A model generated the notes under the pieces. That model was not told the origin of the DNA and did not search any database. It saw only the letters and a program-made list of their open reading frames with translations. From assembly GCF_005577435.1 (NCBI RefSeq), contig NZ_CP040396.1, forward strand, positions 3,916,001 through 3,980,000: 64,000 nt of DNA, read 5' to 3'. Made by a program: the position numbers and the translations under genes. How positions within the stretch are numbered: the first letter of the stretch is position 1; each line of letters opens with the position of its first letter. Origin of the DNA: Paenibacillus algicola. Its GTDB lineage: Bacteria > Bacillota > Bacilli > Paenibacillales > Paenibacillaceae. Shown here in pieces: positions 31,493 through 41,306 of this stretch.

Positions 31493-34400
31493 TTATTCTA
31501 CTCCGACTTCCGCACCTTCCAGGTTGAGGCTCAGCTTATCGTTGCCGCCCTCATCCTCGTCGTCCAGCTCTTTCATTTCGATCTCCTGCTCGTCCTCGCT
31601 CAGGATTTTGACATCCATACCGAGGGACTGAAGCTCCTTGATCAATACTTTGAACGACTCCGGAACTCCTGGCTCCGGTACATTCTCGCCCTTGACGATA
31701 GACTCGTAAGTCTTCACACGACCAACCACATCATCGGACTTGACGGTGAGGATTTCCTGAAGGGTATATGCAGCACCATAGGCTTCCAGTGCCCATACCT
31801 CCATCTCCCCGAAACGCTGACCGCCGAACTGAGCTTTACCACCCAGCGGCTGCTGTGTAACGAGAGAGTAAGGACCCGTGGAACGGGCGTGAATCTTATC
31901 GTCAACCATGTGCGCGAGCTTGATCATGTGCATGACGCCAACGGTAACCTCGCGCTCAAAGCGCTCTCCCGTACGTCCGTCATACAGCACGGTCTTACCA
32001 TTGCGCTGCATGCCTGCTTCTTCCATCGTATCAAACACGTCGTACTCGCTGGCACCGTCAAATACCGGGGTCGCGACATGGATTCCCAGCTGCAGCGCAG
32101 CCATACCCAAGTGAACCTCCAGCACCTGTCCGATGTTCATCCGGGAAGGTACCCCCAGCGGGTTAAGAACAACCTGTACCGGCGTGCCGTCTGGAAGGAA
32201 AGGCATATCCTCTTCCGGCAAAATCCGCGCCACGACACCCTTGTTACCATGGCGTCCGGCCATCTTATCGCCTTCCGAGATCTTCCGCTTCTGAGCAATA
32301 TACACGCGCACCAGCTGATTCACGCCCGGAGGCAGCTCATCGCCGTTCTCGCGAGTAAACACCTTAACATCCACGATAATCCCGTCACTACCATGCGGTA
32401 CGCGGAGCGAGGTATCACGGACTTCACGAGCCTTCTCACCAAAGATTGCGTGCAGGAGGCGTTCCTCTGCTGTCAGCTCAGTAACACCCTTAGGCGTTAC
32501 TTTACCAACGAGAATGTCGCCCGCGCTGATTTCTGCTCCGATGCGAATAATACCGCGCTCATCCAGGTTCTTCAGTGCTTCTTCCCCGACGTTCGGAATA
32601 TCCCGTGTGATCTCTTCCGGACCGAGCTTCGTATCCCGTGCTTCAGACTCATATTCTTCAATATGAATGGATGTGTAAACATCCTCTTTCACGAGTTTCT
32701 CGGAGAGCAGGATTGCATCCTCATAGTTGTAGCCTTCCCAGGTCATGAAAGCAACGACTACGTTACGTCCCAGTGCCAGTTCACCCATCTCCGTGGATGG
32801 ACCGTCCGCCAGGATGTCACCCTTCTGGATCACATCACCGCGTTGTACGATCGGGCGCTGGTTAATGCAGGTACCTTGGTTCGAACGCATAAATTTGTGT
32901 AATTTATACTTAACGATATCGCCTTTGACCTCTTGACCGTCTACCGATTCAACTCGGCGCAGCCAGATCTCGTTCGCAGACGAACGCTCAATAATTCCAT
33001 CGTATTTGGATACAATACATACACCGGAATCCTTCGCGGATTTATGTTCCATTCCCGTTCCAACCAGCGGAGCTTTAGGAATCAACAGAGGTACAGCCTG
33101 ACGCTGCATGTTCGATCCCATCAGTGCGCGGTTGGAGTCATCGTTCTCCAGGAACGGAATAAGCGCGGTCGCAACAGATACAACCTGCTTCGGTGAAACG
33201 TCCATGTAGTCTACACGTTCACTTGGCATTGGCAAAATGTTATCCGACTGCTTATTGTAACGGACAATAACCATATCGTCCCTAAACTTGCTCTCTTCTG
33301 TCAATTCCGCATTAGCCTGGGCCACCACATAGTTATCCTCTTCGTCCGCGGTCAAGTAATCAATCTGCGTGGTCACTTGTCCGGTCTTCGGATCTACCCA
33401 GCGATACGGCGCTTCAATAAAGCCGTACTCGTTAATGCGGGCAAAGGTCGAAAGGGAGTTGATCAGACCAATGTTCGGTCCCTCCGGTGTTTCAATCGGA
33501 CACATCCGGCCGTAGTGACTGTGATGGACGTCCCGCACTTCAAAGCCGGCACGTTCCCGAGTCAAACCGCCCGGTCCGAGTGCAGACAGACGACGCTTAT
33601 GCGTCAGCTCTGCCAGCGGATTCGTCTGGTCCATAAACTGTGACAGCTGAGAGCTTCCGAAGAATTCCTTAATCGATGCGATAACCGGGCGAATGTTGAT
33701 CAGCGCCTGAGGCGTAATCACACTAGCGTCCTGAATGGACATTCTCTCCCGTACTACGCGCTCCATACGGGATAAACCGATACGGAATTGATTCTGCAGC
33801 AGCTCACCCACAGAACGAAGACGACGGTTGCCCAGATGGTCAATATCATCCGTATCGCCGATGCCATGCAGCAGGTTAATGAAATAGCTGATCGAAGAAA
33901 TGATGTCCGCTTGAGTAATGTGCTTTACGGATTTGTCGATAATTCCGTTCGCAATAACCTTAACGACCTTGCCGTCCTCAAACGGAGAGAACACATCAAT
34001 AGTCTGAAGCGGAATATCATCGCTTTCCATAACGCCACCGGCAACATGATAGGTTTTGAAGCCTACATTGTTCTCCAGGTACGGAATGATTTCATCCAGC
34101 AGACGGCGATCCACGGTTTGACCCGCTTCAGCGATAATTTCACCCGTCTCTGTATCAACCAGACTTTCAGCCAAACGCTGGTTAAACAGCCGGTTCTTGA
34201 TATGGAGCTTCTTGTTAATCTTATAGCGGCCTACATTCGCCAGGTCATAACGCTTCGGATCGAAGAAACGTGCGACGAGCAGGCTCTTTGCATTCTCCAG
34301 CGTCGGCGGTTCGCCTGGACGGAGACGTTCATAGATCTCAATGAGCGCCTTCTCTGTAGAATCTGTATTATCTTTATCCAGGGTATTGCGAATGTACTCG

Positions 34401-35038
34401 TCATTGCCGAGCAGGTCCAGAATTTCGGCATCCGTGCCAAAACCCAGAGCGCGAAGCAGCACCGTCACTGGAATTTTGCGTGTACGGTCGATCCGGACAT
34501 AAACGATGTCCTTCGCATCCGTTTCAAGCTCCAGCCAGGCACCACGGTTCGGAATAACGGTAGCAGTGTATGTTTTCTTTCCGTTTTTGTCCACTTTAGT
34601 GCTGAAATAGACGCTGGGAGAGCGAACCAACTGGCTGACAATGACCCGTTCGGCACCGTTAATGATGAATGTTCCGGTTTCCGTCATCAGCGGGAAATCT
34701 CCCATGAACACTTCCTGCTCCTTGACTTCTCCTGTCTCCTTGTTGATGAGACGAACCTTTACGCGGAGCGGCGCCGCATAAGTAACGTCGCGTTCTTTCG
34801 CGTCATCGACGGTATATTTCGGTTCTCCGAGGCTGTAGTCAATAAACTCCAGCACCAAGTTTCCTGTAAAGTCCTGAATTGGCGAGATGTCCTGAAACAT
34901 TTCGCGAAGTCCTTCCTCCAAAAACCATTCGTAGGATTTTTGTTGGATCTCAATCAGGTTCGGAACTTCGAGTACCTCGTTAATACGTGCATAACTTCGC
35001 CGAGTGCGTCGACCATATTGAACAAGATGTCCTGCCAA
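31493..35038 (-). CDS. rpoB: RNA polymerase beta subunit
   Basis: 1181 residues from TTG at 35036-35038, giving [29 protein letters not shown] sits 7 nt upstream. An ATG at 35056 overlaps that ribosome site and is less likely. Seen: the rifampicin pocket [20 protein letters not shown] near 460-480 in wild-type form, [38 protein letters not shown] near 985 and the C-terminal [20 protein letters not shown]. The acidic tail is typical of Firmicutes. A promoter at 35339 and a leader of about 290 nt precede it. Confidence 0.98.
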   Translation of the reverse strand: MAGHLVQYGRRTRRSYARINEVLEVPNLIEIQQKSYEWFLEEGLREMFQDISPIQDFTGNLVLEFIDYSLGEPKYTVDDAKERDVTYAAPLRVKVRLINKETGEVKEQEVFMGDFPLMTETGTFIINGAERVIVSQLVRSPSVYFSTKVDKNGKKTYTATVIPNRGAWLELETDAKDIVYVRIDRTRKIPVTVLLRALGFGTDAEILDLLGNDEYIRNTLDKDNTDSTEKALIEIYERLRPGEPPTLENAKSLLVARFFDPKRYDLANVGRYKINKKLHIKNRLFNQRLAESLVDTETGEIIAEAGQTVDRRLLDEIIPYLENNVGFKTYHVAGGVMESDDIPLQTIDVFSPFEDGKVVKVIANGIIDKSVKHITQADIISSISYFINLLHGIGDTDDIDHLGNRRLRSVGELLQNQFRIGLSRMERVVRERMSIQDASVITPQALINIRPVIASIKEFFGSSQLSQFMDQTNPLAELTHKRRLSALGPGGLTRERAGFEVRDVHHSHYGRMCPIETPEGPNIGLINSLSTFARINEYGFIEAPYRWVDPKTGQVTTQIDYLTADEEDNYVVAQANAELTEESKFRDDMVIVRYNKQSDNILPMPSERVDYMDVSPKQVVSVATALIPFLENDDSNRALMGSNMQRQAVPLLIPKAPLVGTGMEHKSAKDSGVCIVSKYDGIIERSSANEIWLRRVESVDGQEVKGDIVKYKLHKFMRSNQGTCINQRPIVQRGDVIQKGDILADGPSTEMGELALGRNVVVAFMTWEGYNYEDAILLSEKLVKEDVYTSIHIEEYESEARDTKLGPEEITRDIPNVGEEALKNLDERGIIRIGAEISAGDILVGKVTPKGVTELTAEERLLHAIFGEKAREVRDTSLRVPHGSDGIIVDVKVFTRENGDELPPGVNQLVRVYIAQKRKISEGDKMAGRHGNKGVVARILPEEDMPFLPDGTPVQVVLNPLGVPSRMNIGQVLEVHLGMAALQLGIHVATPVFDGASEYDVFDTMEEAGMQRNGKTVLYDGRTGERFEREVTVGVMHMIKLAHMVDDKIHARSTGPYSLVTQQPLGGKAQFGGQRFGEMEVWALEAYGAAYTLQEILTVKSDDVVGRVKTYESIVKGENVPEPGVPESFKVLIKELQSLGMDVKILSEDEQEIEMKELDDEDEGGNDKLSLNLEGAEVGVE

Positions 35039-35045
35039 CTTAAAC

Positions 35046-35338
35046 TCACCCCTCATGTCTACTCACTTTTAAAAATACATTGCGAACCTCTGTTTGTAAC
35101 ACTATAATGGAACATACAGAGGATACTCCCATAAATAGAGAAAAGCCCTTATCGAAGACGTTTCGAAAAAAGAGCAGCTTATCCATGGTTATGATAATCA
35201 TCTCATATCCAGTAGATTTGCCCAAAATGTACATATTATACGTCAACACGACTGACTTTATTCAGCCTTAGCCATGTCAAGGCTTGACATTTCAGCAAAC
35301 TACAGATAAAGAGACCATCCTAATACTGACATTTTATA
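35046..35338 (-). promoter_or_regulatory. Long structured rpoB leader
   Basis: About 290 nt between the rpoB promoter and start. It includes a 7-bp hairpin ATGTCAA-GCC-TTGACAT near 35273-35289, a CCTCTGT/ACAGAGG stem (35087-35093 with 35116-35122) and an ATGATTATCAT palindrome. A short frame (MDKLLFFRNVF..., 46 codons, 35046-35186) ends inside the rpoB ribosome site but has a poor ribosome site of its own. Which of these are functional is unknown. Confidence 0.5.
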
Positions 35339-35367
35339 ATAATACCACAATGAACAAGCCGGGTCAA
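35339..35367 (-). promoter_or_regulatory. sigma-A promoter of rpoBC
   Basis: Minus strand TTGACC (35362-35367), 17-bp spacer, TATTAT (35339-35344). It starts 17 bp after the methyltransferase stop. Confidence 0.85.
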
Positions 35368-35384
35368 TGCCCAGTTTGTTGCAT

Positions 35385-35993
35385 TTATGTTGTCGTTTTA
35401 ACGGCCTTGAGGATACGGTATCCCTTATCCTTGGTCACTTCCTCTACTTGCTGAAACAGACTTTCAAGCTTGGCTCTCGCAGATGGAGCGCCCTGCTTCT
35501 TCTGAATGACGATCCACAGCGCCCCGCCGTCCCGAAGATGGCGATACGCTTCTTCAAAAATAGTGTGCACTGTTTCTTTGCCTGCACGGATCGGCGGATT
35601 GGTCAGCACGACATCAAAGGCTTCGCCTTGAATAGACGAAAACAAATCACTCTCCAGGATGGTGACATTGCCAATCCCGTTCAGAGCAGCATTCTCCTTC
35701 GCCAGTTCAACAGCCCGGCTGTTCACATCTATCATCGTGACATGCCCGGCAGAGGCGAGCTTTGCTGCAGACAAGCCGATAGGCCCGTAGCCGCAGCCCA
35801 CATCCAGCACCTTAGCCTGTGCCGGAAATTCCATGGCTTCAATCAAGACCTTACTGCCGTAATCGATTCCCCCTTTGGAGAACACCCCCGCGTCACTGAT
35901 GAAGCTCAGCTTCGTACCGCGAAGAACAACATCCAGCTTTCGCCGATCATGACCCGACTCCGGATTGTTAGAATAGTAATGCTGATTCGGCAT
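35385..35993 (-). CDS. ybxB: RsmC-like class I SAM methyltransferase
   Basis: 202 residues. Seen: SAM motif I VLDVGCGYGPIGLSAA near 61-76, the acidic VTMIDVNSRAVELAKENA near 83-100, and the catalytic NPPI near 128-131, the N-P-P-[YFI] signature of N2-guanine methyltransferases. It resembles the C-terminal catalytic half of E. coli RsmC (16S rRNA G1207) without the N-terminal domain. The same gene (ybxB) lies between rplL and rpoB in B. subtilis. The exact rRNA target is inferred. Confidence 0.9.
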   Translation of the reverse strand: MPNQHYYSNNPESGHDRRKLDVVLRGTKLSFISDAGVFSKGGIDYGSKVLIEAMEFPAQAKVLDVGCGYGPIGLSAAKLASAGHVTMIDVNSRAVELAKENAALNGIGNVTILESDLFSSIQGEAFDVVLTNPPIRAGKETVHTIFEEAYRHLRDGGALWIVIQKKQGAPSARAKLESLFQQVEEVTKDKGYRILKAVKTTT

Positions 35994-36130
35994 AATCTCT
36001 CCTTCTCACACCTTCCGAAATCATCCTATCAACCTCTTAGCACCCTCGGGCCGAAAAATGCCTGCATAGTTTCAGTATACCCGAATGCAGCAAGCCATAT
36101 TCTAGCTGGATCAGCTTCCCGTGGCTGCCT

Positions 36131-36168
36131 ATAATAACAAACCCCTTGAACCGAAATTCAAGGGGTTT
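36131..36168 (-). terminator. Terminator after rplL
   Basis: A perfect 12-bp stem AAACCCCTTGAA/TTCAAGGGGTTT with a TTTCGG loop and a T-rich tail TTTGTTATTAT on the minus strand, about 35 bp after the rplL stop. It separates rplJL from ybxB-rpoBC, probably with some read-through. Confidence 0.88.
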
Positions 36169-36201
36169 GGTCATTTCAATCACAAGCTTTGGAGAAATGA
36201 A

Positions 36202-36564
36202 TTACTTCACTTCTACTGCAGCGCCTGCTTCTTCCAGCTTCGCTTTAACAGCTTCAGCGTCTTCTTTGGATACTTTTTCTTTCAGTGGCTTCGGTGCGTT
36301 GTCAACCAGTTCTTTCGCTTCTTTCAGGCCAAGACCTGTGATTTCGCGAACAACTTTGATTACGTTGATTTTGGACGCGCCTGCGGAGTTCAGGATTACG
36401 TCGAACTCAGTTTGCTCAGCTTCAGCTGCTGCTGCGCCGCCACCAGCTACTGCAACTGGAGCTGCAGCAGTTACGCCGAATTCTTCTTCGATTGCTTTAA
36501 CCAGATCGTTCAGTTCCAGAACGGACATACCTTTAATTGCTTCCAAGATTTGCTCTTTGCTCAT
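36202..36564 (-). CDS. rplL: 50S ribosomal protein L7/L12 (bL12)
   Basis: 120 residues. It forms the mobile stalk that recruits translational GTPases. Seen: N-terminal dimerisation helices ([20 protein letters not shown]), an Ala/Gly-rich hinge near 36-48, and the C-terminal domain with [20 protein letters not shown] near 68-87. It lies 62 nt after rplJ. Confidence 0.98.
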   Translation of the reverse strand: MSKEQILEAIKGMSVLELNDLVKAIEEEFGVTAAAPVAVAGGGAAAAEAEQTEFDVILNSAGASKINVIKVVREITGLGLKEAKELVDNAPKPLKEKVSKEDAEAVKAKLEEAGAAVEVK

Positions 36565-36626
36565 TTGGGTTGAACCTCCATTTATATTAGGTTTATTGGT
36601 TTTATACTGCTAGGTGAACAGGAAGC

Positions 36627-37130
36627 TTACGCTCCTTGCTCTTCTTTCTCGGCCACAGCTTTAACTGCAAGCGCGAAGTTGCGAACTGGCGCTTGAAGCA
36701 CGCTGAGGAGCATGGAGAGGAGACCTTCGCGAGAAGGAAGCTCTGCCAGTGCCTTGATCTCTTCCGTGCTGATCACACGGCCTTCAACAACGGCACCCTT
36801 CAATTTCAATGCGTCGTTCTTCTTGGCGAAATCATTCAGGATTTTAGCCGCAGCAACAGCATCATCTTTGCTGAATGCAATCGCGGTAGGTCCTGTCAGC
36901 GCTTCGTCCAGCTCAGTCAGCTCTGCAGCTGCTGTCGCACGACGAAGCAGTGTGTTCTTCAATACTTGAAATTCGATGCCGGCTTCACGAAGCTGCTTAC
37001 GCAGTTCAGTTACCTGGGCAACGTTCAGTCCACGATAGTCCGCTACAACGGTCGATACGCTTTCGCGCAGCTTGGAAGTAACCGCGTCCACCGCTTCCTG
37101 CTTGGATTGAATCACTTTTGCGTTTGCCAA
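36627..37130 (-). CDS. rplJ: 50S ribosomal protein L10 (uL10)
   Basis: 167 residues. It anchors L12 dimers at the stalk base. Seen: [20 protein letters not shown] near 30-49 and [13 protein letters not shown], with the C-terminal helix that carries L12. A leader of about 230 nt with a terminator-like hairpin precedes it, as in other Bacillales where L10-L12 binding to the leader controls expression. Confidence 0.98.
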   Translation of the reverse strand: MANAKVIQSKQEAVDAVTSKLRESVSTVVADYRGLNVAQVTELRKQLREAGIEFQVLKNTLLRRATAAAELTELDEALTGPTAIAFSKDDAVAAAKILNDFAKKNDALKLKGAVVEGRVISTEEIKALAELPSREGLLSMLLSVLQAPVRNFALAVKAVAEKEEQGA

Positions 37131-37365
37131 TATTTACACCTCCTGATTGTATGGTTAGCTGGAAAGTCACACTTCCCATCCTACGGGCATCAAAAAAGCC
37201 TCCGTAGAATCACGAAGGCCTGATGAATCATCCCTATACCGAATCATCGGCATAGCTGTTGACGTTCTATCATAACACCTCGGTAGGAGATTAAGCCTGC
37301 TAACGGCACCTACTGTCTACGGTAAGCATATTCGAATGTAATAACAAGTCATCTTCATGACAACT
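37131..37365 (-). ncRNA. L10 leader with attenuator
   Basis: Untranslated leader of rplJL. Near its end GCCTTCGT pairs with ACGGAGGC (37192-37215 area) and runs into six T, a terminator-like hairpin about 60 nt before rplJ. Upstream lies the folded part expected to bind L10-(L12)4. Known: Rfam lists an L10 leader in Firmicutes; the match here is from position and architecture, not a search. Confidence 0.65.
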
Positions 37366-37370
37366 GTTAC

Positions 37371-37399
37371 AGCATATCAATGTCCATGACAAAAGTCAA
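37371..37399 (-). promoter_or_regulatory. sigma-A promoter of rplJL
   Basis: Minus strand TTGACT (37394-37399), 17-bp spacer, TATGCT (37371-37376), beginning 10 bp after the rplA stop. Confidence 0.72.
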
Positions 37400-37408
37400 T
37401 GGCAATTA

Positions 37409-38101
37409 TTATCTGTAACTAGCTGTGCTCACGCGTGCGCTAGGTCCCATCGTCGAAGAGATCGCGATGTTCTTCAGGTATACACCTTTAGCAGCCGCTG
37501 GCTTCGCGCGGTTCAGAGCGTCAACCAAAGCTTTCAGGTTGTCGTTCAGTTGAGCCGCATCAAAGGACACTTTGCCGATTGGCGCGTGGATTTGACCTGC
37601 TTTGTCCAGACGATACTCGATTTTACCGGCTTTAATTTCTTGAACAGCCTTGGCAACATCAAAAGTAACCGTTCCGGCTTTAGGGTTAGGCATCAGACCT
37701 TTACCGCCGAGCAGACGGCCCAATTTACCTACTTCACTCATCATATCAGGTGTAGCTACGCAGACGTCGAATTCGAACCAGCCCTGTTGGATTTTGTTGA
37801 TCATGTCCTGATCGCCAACAAAATCAGCGCCAGCCGCTTCGGCTTCCTTCGCTTTTTCACCTTTTGCAAATACCAGTACGCGCTGTGTTTTACCCGTGCC
37901 GTGAGGCAGGACTACAACACCGCGGACAGCCTGGTCTTGTTTACGCGGGTCAACGCCCAAACGTACAGCCGCTTCGACCGTCTCGTCGAATTTGGCAGTT
38001 GCAGCCTTCTTCACCAGTTCAACGGCTTCCAAAGGCTCGTAAGTTGCTTCGCTGTTAATCAGCTTGGCAGCTTCGGCATATTTCTTACCATGTTTAGCCA
38101 T
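37409..38101 (-). CDS. rplA: 50S ribosomal protein L1 (uL1)
   Basis: 230 residues. It forms the L1 stalk that handles E-site tRNA. Seen: [14 protein letters not shown] start, [20 protein letters not shown] near 60-79, [19 protein letters not shown] near 131-149 and the C-terminal [15 protein letters not shown]. It follows rplK by 82 nt. Confidence 0.98.
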   Translation of the reverse strand: MAKHGKKYAEAAKLINSEATYEPLEAVELVKKAATAKFDETVEAAVRLGVDPRKQDQAVRGVVVLPHGTGKTQRVLVFAKGEKAKEAEAAGADFVGDQDMINKIQQGWFEFDVCVATPDMMSEVGKLGRLLGGKGLMPNPKAGTVTFDVAKAVQEIKAGKIEYRLDKAGQIHAPIGKVSFDAAQLNDNLKALVDALNRAKPAAAKGVYLKNIAISSTMGPSARVSTASYR

Positions 38102-38183
38102 GTTAAATGTTCCTCCTTTGTGGTATTAGCGGAATGTCCTCCCACATATTCCGGACCAAGTCCGGGGTAAAGATCAATAGAAC

Positions 38184-38609
38184 CTAGTCTTCAACTGTAA
38201 TACCCATACTGCGGGCAGTACCTTCAACCATCAGCATTGCAGCTTCAACAGATGCAGCGTTCAGGTCTTCCATCTTTTGCTCCGCGATTTGACGCACTGC
38301 GTCACGCTTTACCGTTGCAACCTTCTTCTTGTTCGGTTCGCCGGATCCTTTTTCGATCTTAGCAGCAACCTTCAGCAGAACAGCAGCCGGTGGAGTTTTG
38401 GTGATGAATGTAAAGGAACGATCCTCGAATACCGAGATTTCGACCGGGATAATGAGGCCAGCCTGATCAGCAGTACGAGCGTTGAATTCTTTACAGAATG
38501 CCATGATGTTGACACCCGCTTGACCCAATGCCGGACCTACTGGAGGAGCTGGATTCGCTTTACCTGCAGGAATTTGCAGTTTAACAACCTTGATTACCTT
38601 TTTAGCCAT
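38184..38609 (-). CDS. rplK: 50S ribosomal protein L11 (uL11)
   Basis: 141 residues from ATG 38607-38609, preferred over an upstream in-frame GTG because AAGGAGGTG precedes it. It binds the GTPase-associated centre and is required for the RelA stringent response. Seen: [20 protein letters not shown] near 12-31, the Pro-rich thiopeptide site in wild-type form, and the C-terminal ARSMGITV. Confidence 0.98.
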   Translation of the reverse strand: MAKKVIKVVKLQIPAGKANPAPPVGPALGQAGVNIMAFCKEFNARTADQAGLIIPVEISVFEDRSFTFITKTPPAAVLLKVAAKIEKGSGEPNKKKVATVKRDAVRQIAEQKMEDLNAASVEAAMLMVEGTARSMGITVED

Positions 38610-38674
38610 GTGAGACACCTCCTTGCATCAATAGTGGTACTCGGACGCCTTGTAGCGCCCTCCCACAAGAAACC

Positions 38675-39208
38675 TTATATCTTCTCCACTTGAGTATAAT
38701 CCAACTCCAGCGGGGTTTCCCGTCCAAACATGTTGACGTGCACCTTCAGCTTACTCTTCTCAACCAAGATTTCTTCCACGGAGCCCACAAAATTCGCAAA
38801 AGGACCTACCTTGATCCGAACGGATTCCTTGATGTCGAACTCGATCTTCGGCTTCGGTTCTGCCATGCCCATATGCTTCAGAATCTGTTCTACCTCTTCT
38901 GGAAGCAAAGCTGTGGGTTTGGAGCCCGAACCTGTCGATCCGACAAATCCCGTTACCCCAGGCGTGTTGCGAACAACATACCAGGAGTCATCCGTTTGAA
39001 TCATTTCGACCAAGACATATCCCGGGTAAACTTTACGCATGACGGTCTTCTTCTTACCGTCCTTGTCTACCACTTCTTCTTCCATCGGAACAAGAACGCG
39101 GAATATTTTGTCCTCCATGCCCATGGACTCGACGCGTTTTTCCAAATTGGCTTTGACCTTATTCTCATACCCAGAGTAGGTATGAACTACGTACCATCTT
39201 TTTTCCAT
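38675..39208 (-). CDS. nusG: Transcription factor NusG
   Basis: 177 residues. It binds the beta' clamp; in Bacillus it stimulates pausing. Seen: N-terminal NGN domain with RWYVVHTYSGYENKVKANLE near 4-23 and GYVLVEM near 63-69, then a C-terminal KOW domain VGPFANFVGSVEEILVEKSK near 133-152. It follows secE by 21 nt. Confidence 0.98.
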   Translation of the reverse strand: MEKRWYVVHTYSGYENKVKANLEKRVESMGMEDKIFRVLVPMEEEVVDKDGKKKTVMRKVYPGYVLVEMIQTDDSWYVVRNTPGVTGFVGSTGSGSKPTALLPEEVEQILKHMGMAEPKPKIEFDIKESVRIKVGPFANFVGSVEEILVEKSKLKVHVNMFGRETPLELDYTQVEKI

Positions 39209-39229
39209 ATCAAGCCACCTGGGACCCTT

Positions 39230-39421
39230 CTAAATTATCGCTTCGATCACAGCGGAGATGCCGATGTCTAGAACCCAAAAATAAACAGTGACAAACGCAA
39301 TGGTGCCGATAACGATCAACGTGTAGTTTGTCAATTCTTTACGATTGGGCCAGCGAACTTTTTTAAGTTCACCCCAGCTTTCAGAGAAAAAGGAAAACAG
39401 AGACTTGAAACCACGTTTCAC
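39230..39421 (-). CDS. secE: Protein translocase subunit SecE
   Basis: 63 residues with a GTG start and GGAGGTGTAG upstream. The short Bacillales form: one amphipathic helix with ESWGELKKVRWPNRKEL near 14-28 and one membrane helix near 32-55. It clamps SecY. It lies 21 nt after rpmG. Confidence 0.96.
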   Translation of the reverse strand: MKRGFKSLFSFFSESWGELKKVRWPNRKELTNYTLIVIGTIAFVTVYFWVLDIGISAVIEAII

Positions 39422-39442
39422 GCCGACTACACCTCCAAAAAA

Positions 39443-39592
39443 CTATCTGGTTTCGCGATGAGGAGTTTGCTCGTTACAGAACTTGCAAAATTTCTTCATC
39501 TCCATGCGGTCGGGGTGATTTCGCTTGTTTTTGGTGGTTGTGTAGTTTCTTTGTTTGCAGCTTGTACAAGCCAAAGTGATAATTACCCGCAT
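39443..39592 (-). CDS. rpmG: 50S ribosomal protein L33 (bL33)
   Basis: 49 codons, found by direct translation between sigH and secE. The product begins [20 protein letters not shown] and ends [14 protein letters not shown] and CKFC give four cysteines, so this is the zinc-binding form; Bacillales usually have a zinc-free paralogue elsewhere. GGAGGTGTACATC precedes the ATG. Same place as rpmGB in B. subtilis. Confidence 0.96.
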   Translation of the reverse strand: MRVIITLACTSCKQRNYTTTKNKRNHPDRMEMKKFCKFCNEQTPHRETR

Positions 39593-39933
39593 GATGTACA
39601 CCTCCCGAAGACGTCCTTCTTCATCAGAAGAACCGATATTAATCCTAGTAGAAATACCGGCTATCCGAATAAAGACGGATCACCAATATTCCCGCGGAAC
39701 ATAAGCCTGCACAAATAAAAAAAATCCGTACCTGCTCATATTCTGAATAAACCGCTAGAGCTTTAGGTGCTCCTGCGATCATTCATGAAAACGCGAATTT
39801 AGGCCTACCTGAAACACTTTATCACATGGAACTCGCCATTTCAAGCCTTTTTCTCTCTGATCCCAAGGATGCATTACTTTCCATTATGGTCAATCTCGCT
39901 CCAGACGAAACCTTTGCAAGAGCCCACACTAAC
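39593..39933 (-). promoter_or_regulatory. Intergenic region with rpmG-secE-nusG promoter
   Basis: About 340 bp without a gene between the sigH terminator and rpmG. A candidate sigma-A promoter is TTGAAA (39839-39844), 17-bp spacer, TAAAGT (39816-39821) on the minus strand, leaving a leader of about 215 nt. That leader carries an eight-T run near 39716-39725 but I see no stem before it. Confidence 0.5.
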
Positions 39934-39958
39934 AAAAAAAGGCCCGAATCCGAGCCTT
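39934..39958 (-). terminator. Terminator of sigH
   Basis: Minus strand AAGGCTCG/CGGGCCTT (one G-U pair) with a GATT loop and seven T, 11 bp after the sigH stop. Confidence 0.92.
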
Positions 39959-39969
39959 CCCTTCCACAA

Positions 39970-40617
39970 TCAATGATCCCGCACCTCTAAATATCGCTCC
40001 AGCTTCCGCTTTACACGCTGAAGGGCGTTATCAATCGACTTAACATGACGACTTAAATCCACGGCAATTTCCTGATAAGAGCGGCCGTCCAAATAGAGCA
40101 TGAGTACTTTGCGTTCAAGGTCGCTCAGAATTTCTGACATCTTGTCTTCCAGCCCGACAAACTCTTCCTGGTTAATAATTAACTCTTCCGGATCACACAC
40201 CGCCGTGCCGCAAATGACATCCAGCAGCGTCCGGTCCGAATCCTCATCATAAATCGGCTTGTCCAAGGATACATAGGAGTTCAGGGGAATATGCTTCTGA
40301 CGCGTAGCCGTCTTGATGGCCGTAATGATCTGCCGTGTAATGCACAGCTCCGCAAACGCTTTAAATGAGGACAGCTTGTCTCCCTTGAAATCCCGAATAG
40401 CCTTGTACAGGCCGATCATGCCTTCCTGAACGATGTCCTCCCGGTCGGCGCCGATAAGAAAGTAAGAGCGCGCCTTGGCACGAACAAAATTCCGGTACTT
40501 ATTGATCAGATATTCCAACGCCCCGATTTCACCTTCACGGACCGCCTCGACAATGTCTTCATCACTAGCAACATCATACCTCGACAATAATATGACTTCC
40601 TTGAGGTCGACACTCAA
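39970..40617 (-). CDS. sigH: Sporulation sigma factor SigH
   Basis: 215 residues from TTG 40615-40617, with GGAGGG 6 nt upstream; longer forms lack a ribosome site. Seen: region 2 KYRNFVRAKARSYFLIGADR, EDIVQEGMIGLYKAIRDFKG (2.1-2.2) and AFAELCITRQIITAIKTATR (2.4), then region 4 with SDLERKVLMLYLDGRSYQEI and HVKSIDNALQRVKRKLE, nearly identical to Bacillus SigH (Spo0H). It directs early stationary-phase and sporulation genes. It has a sigma-A promoter of its own; AbrB control, known in B. subtilis, cannot be judged from sequence. Confidence 0.97.
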   Translation of the reverse strand: MSVDLKEVILLSRYDVASDEDIVEAVREGEIGALEYLINKYRNFVRAKARSYFLIGADREDIVQEGMIGLYKAIRDFKGDKLSSFKAFAELCITRQIITAIKTATRQKHIPLNSYVSLDKPIYDEDSDRTLLDVICGTAVCDPEELIINQEEFVGLEDKMSEILSDLERKVLMLYLDGRSYQEIAVDLSRHVKSIDNALQRVKRKLERYLEVRDH

Positions 40618-40675
40618 TAGAATCCCTCCGGCCCGGAACGCACGGTAGCCCGTCACTCGCTTGAAATATATGACA

Positions 40676-40704
40676 AGTATATATGATGCCTTTCAGACCG
40701 TCAA
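40676..40704 (-). promoter_or_regulatory. sigma-A promoter of sigH
   Basis: Minus strand TTGACG (40699-40704), 17-bp spacer, TATACT (40676-40681), about 60 bp before the chosen TTG start. Confidence 0.8.
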
Positions 40705-40774
40705 CCACAGTATCCCTGTTTTAGAACATTAATAACATAACTGTAAAGTGCTGCTTGATGTCTTTAAACGGTCT

Positions 40775-41299
40775 TTATTTCTCACGCCGCCAGCGCTCCA
40801 GCTGTTGAAGAATGTTATCGGAAACCTTGCCTTCCAGGGTGTTTCGCTGTGAACGCTCCCGGTCCTCTCTGATCCGGCGCTTTACCTCCTGCTCGCTTTG
40901 CTCGATCTGGCTTAGCAGCTCCCGTGCCGGAATCCGCAGCGCGCCCAGCGCAAAAATAACATGCTGCTCCATGAGATCGCTGGTCGCGACATAGATCTTG
41001 CGGCGACGATGGCTGAACTCCACTACCAGGCGCTCGATGCACTCATCAGCGGTTTCTTTTTCCTTGGTGAAATACACCTGCACCTTCCCCTGCGTAAACG
41101 ACTTGCCGATCCCCGGCACCAGATAAGCATCAAAAATCGCAATAACGCGCAGTCCCGAAAAAGCCTGATAGTCCGCCAGCCTCTCCAACAGGCCATCCCG
41201 CGCCTCCTGCATGCTGATCTTCGCAAGCTTCGCCAGAAAGGGCCAGCCGCCGATCATATTATAGCCGTCGACCAGCAGTACATCCCGCCAATCGGCCAT
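40775..41299 (-). CDS. rae1: Ribosome-associated endoribonuclease Rae1 (NYN domain)
   Basis: 174 residues. A PIN-like NYN fold: LLVDGYNMIGGWP near 8-20 with the first acidic residue, AIFDAYLVPG near 53-62, and SDLMEQHVIF with further acidic residues near 105-116, followed by a charged helical C-terminus. B. subtilis Rae1 (YacP) enters the ribosomal A site and cuts mRNA during translation. Gene order rlmB-rae1-sigH is the same. It starts 7 nt after the rlmB stop. Confidence 0.93.
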   Translation of the reverse strand: MADWRDVLLVDGYNMIGGWPFLAKLAKISMQEARDGLLERLADYQAFSGLRVIAIFDAYLVPGIGKSFTQGKVQVYFTKEKETADECIERLVVEFSHRRRKIYVATSDLMEQHVIFALGALRIPARELLSQIEQSEQEVKRRIREDRERSQRNTLEGKVSDNILQQLERWRREK

Positions 41300-41306
41300 C
41301 TTCCCG

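Noticed and set aside
28747..31527. 926-codon open frame antisense to rpoC
   Set aside because: It mirrors rpoC codon structure (codon bias keeps the opposite frame open), has no ribosome site and gives low-information His/Arg/Leu-rich sequence with no recognisable family.
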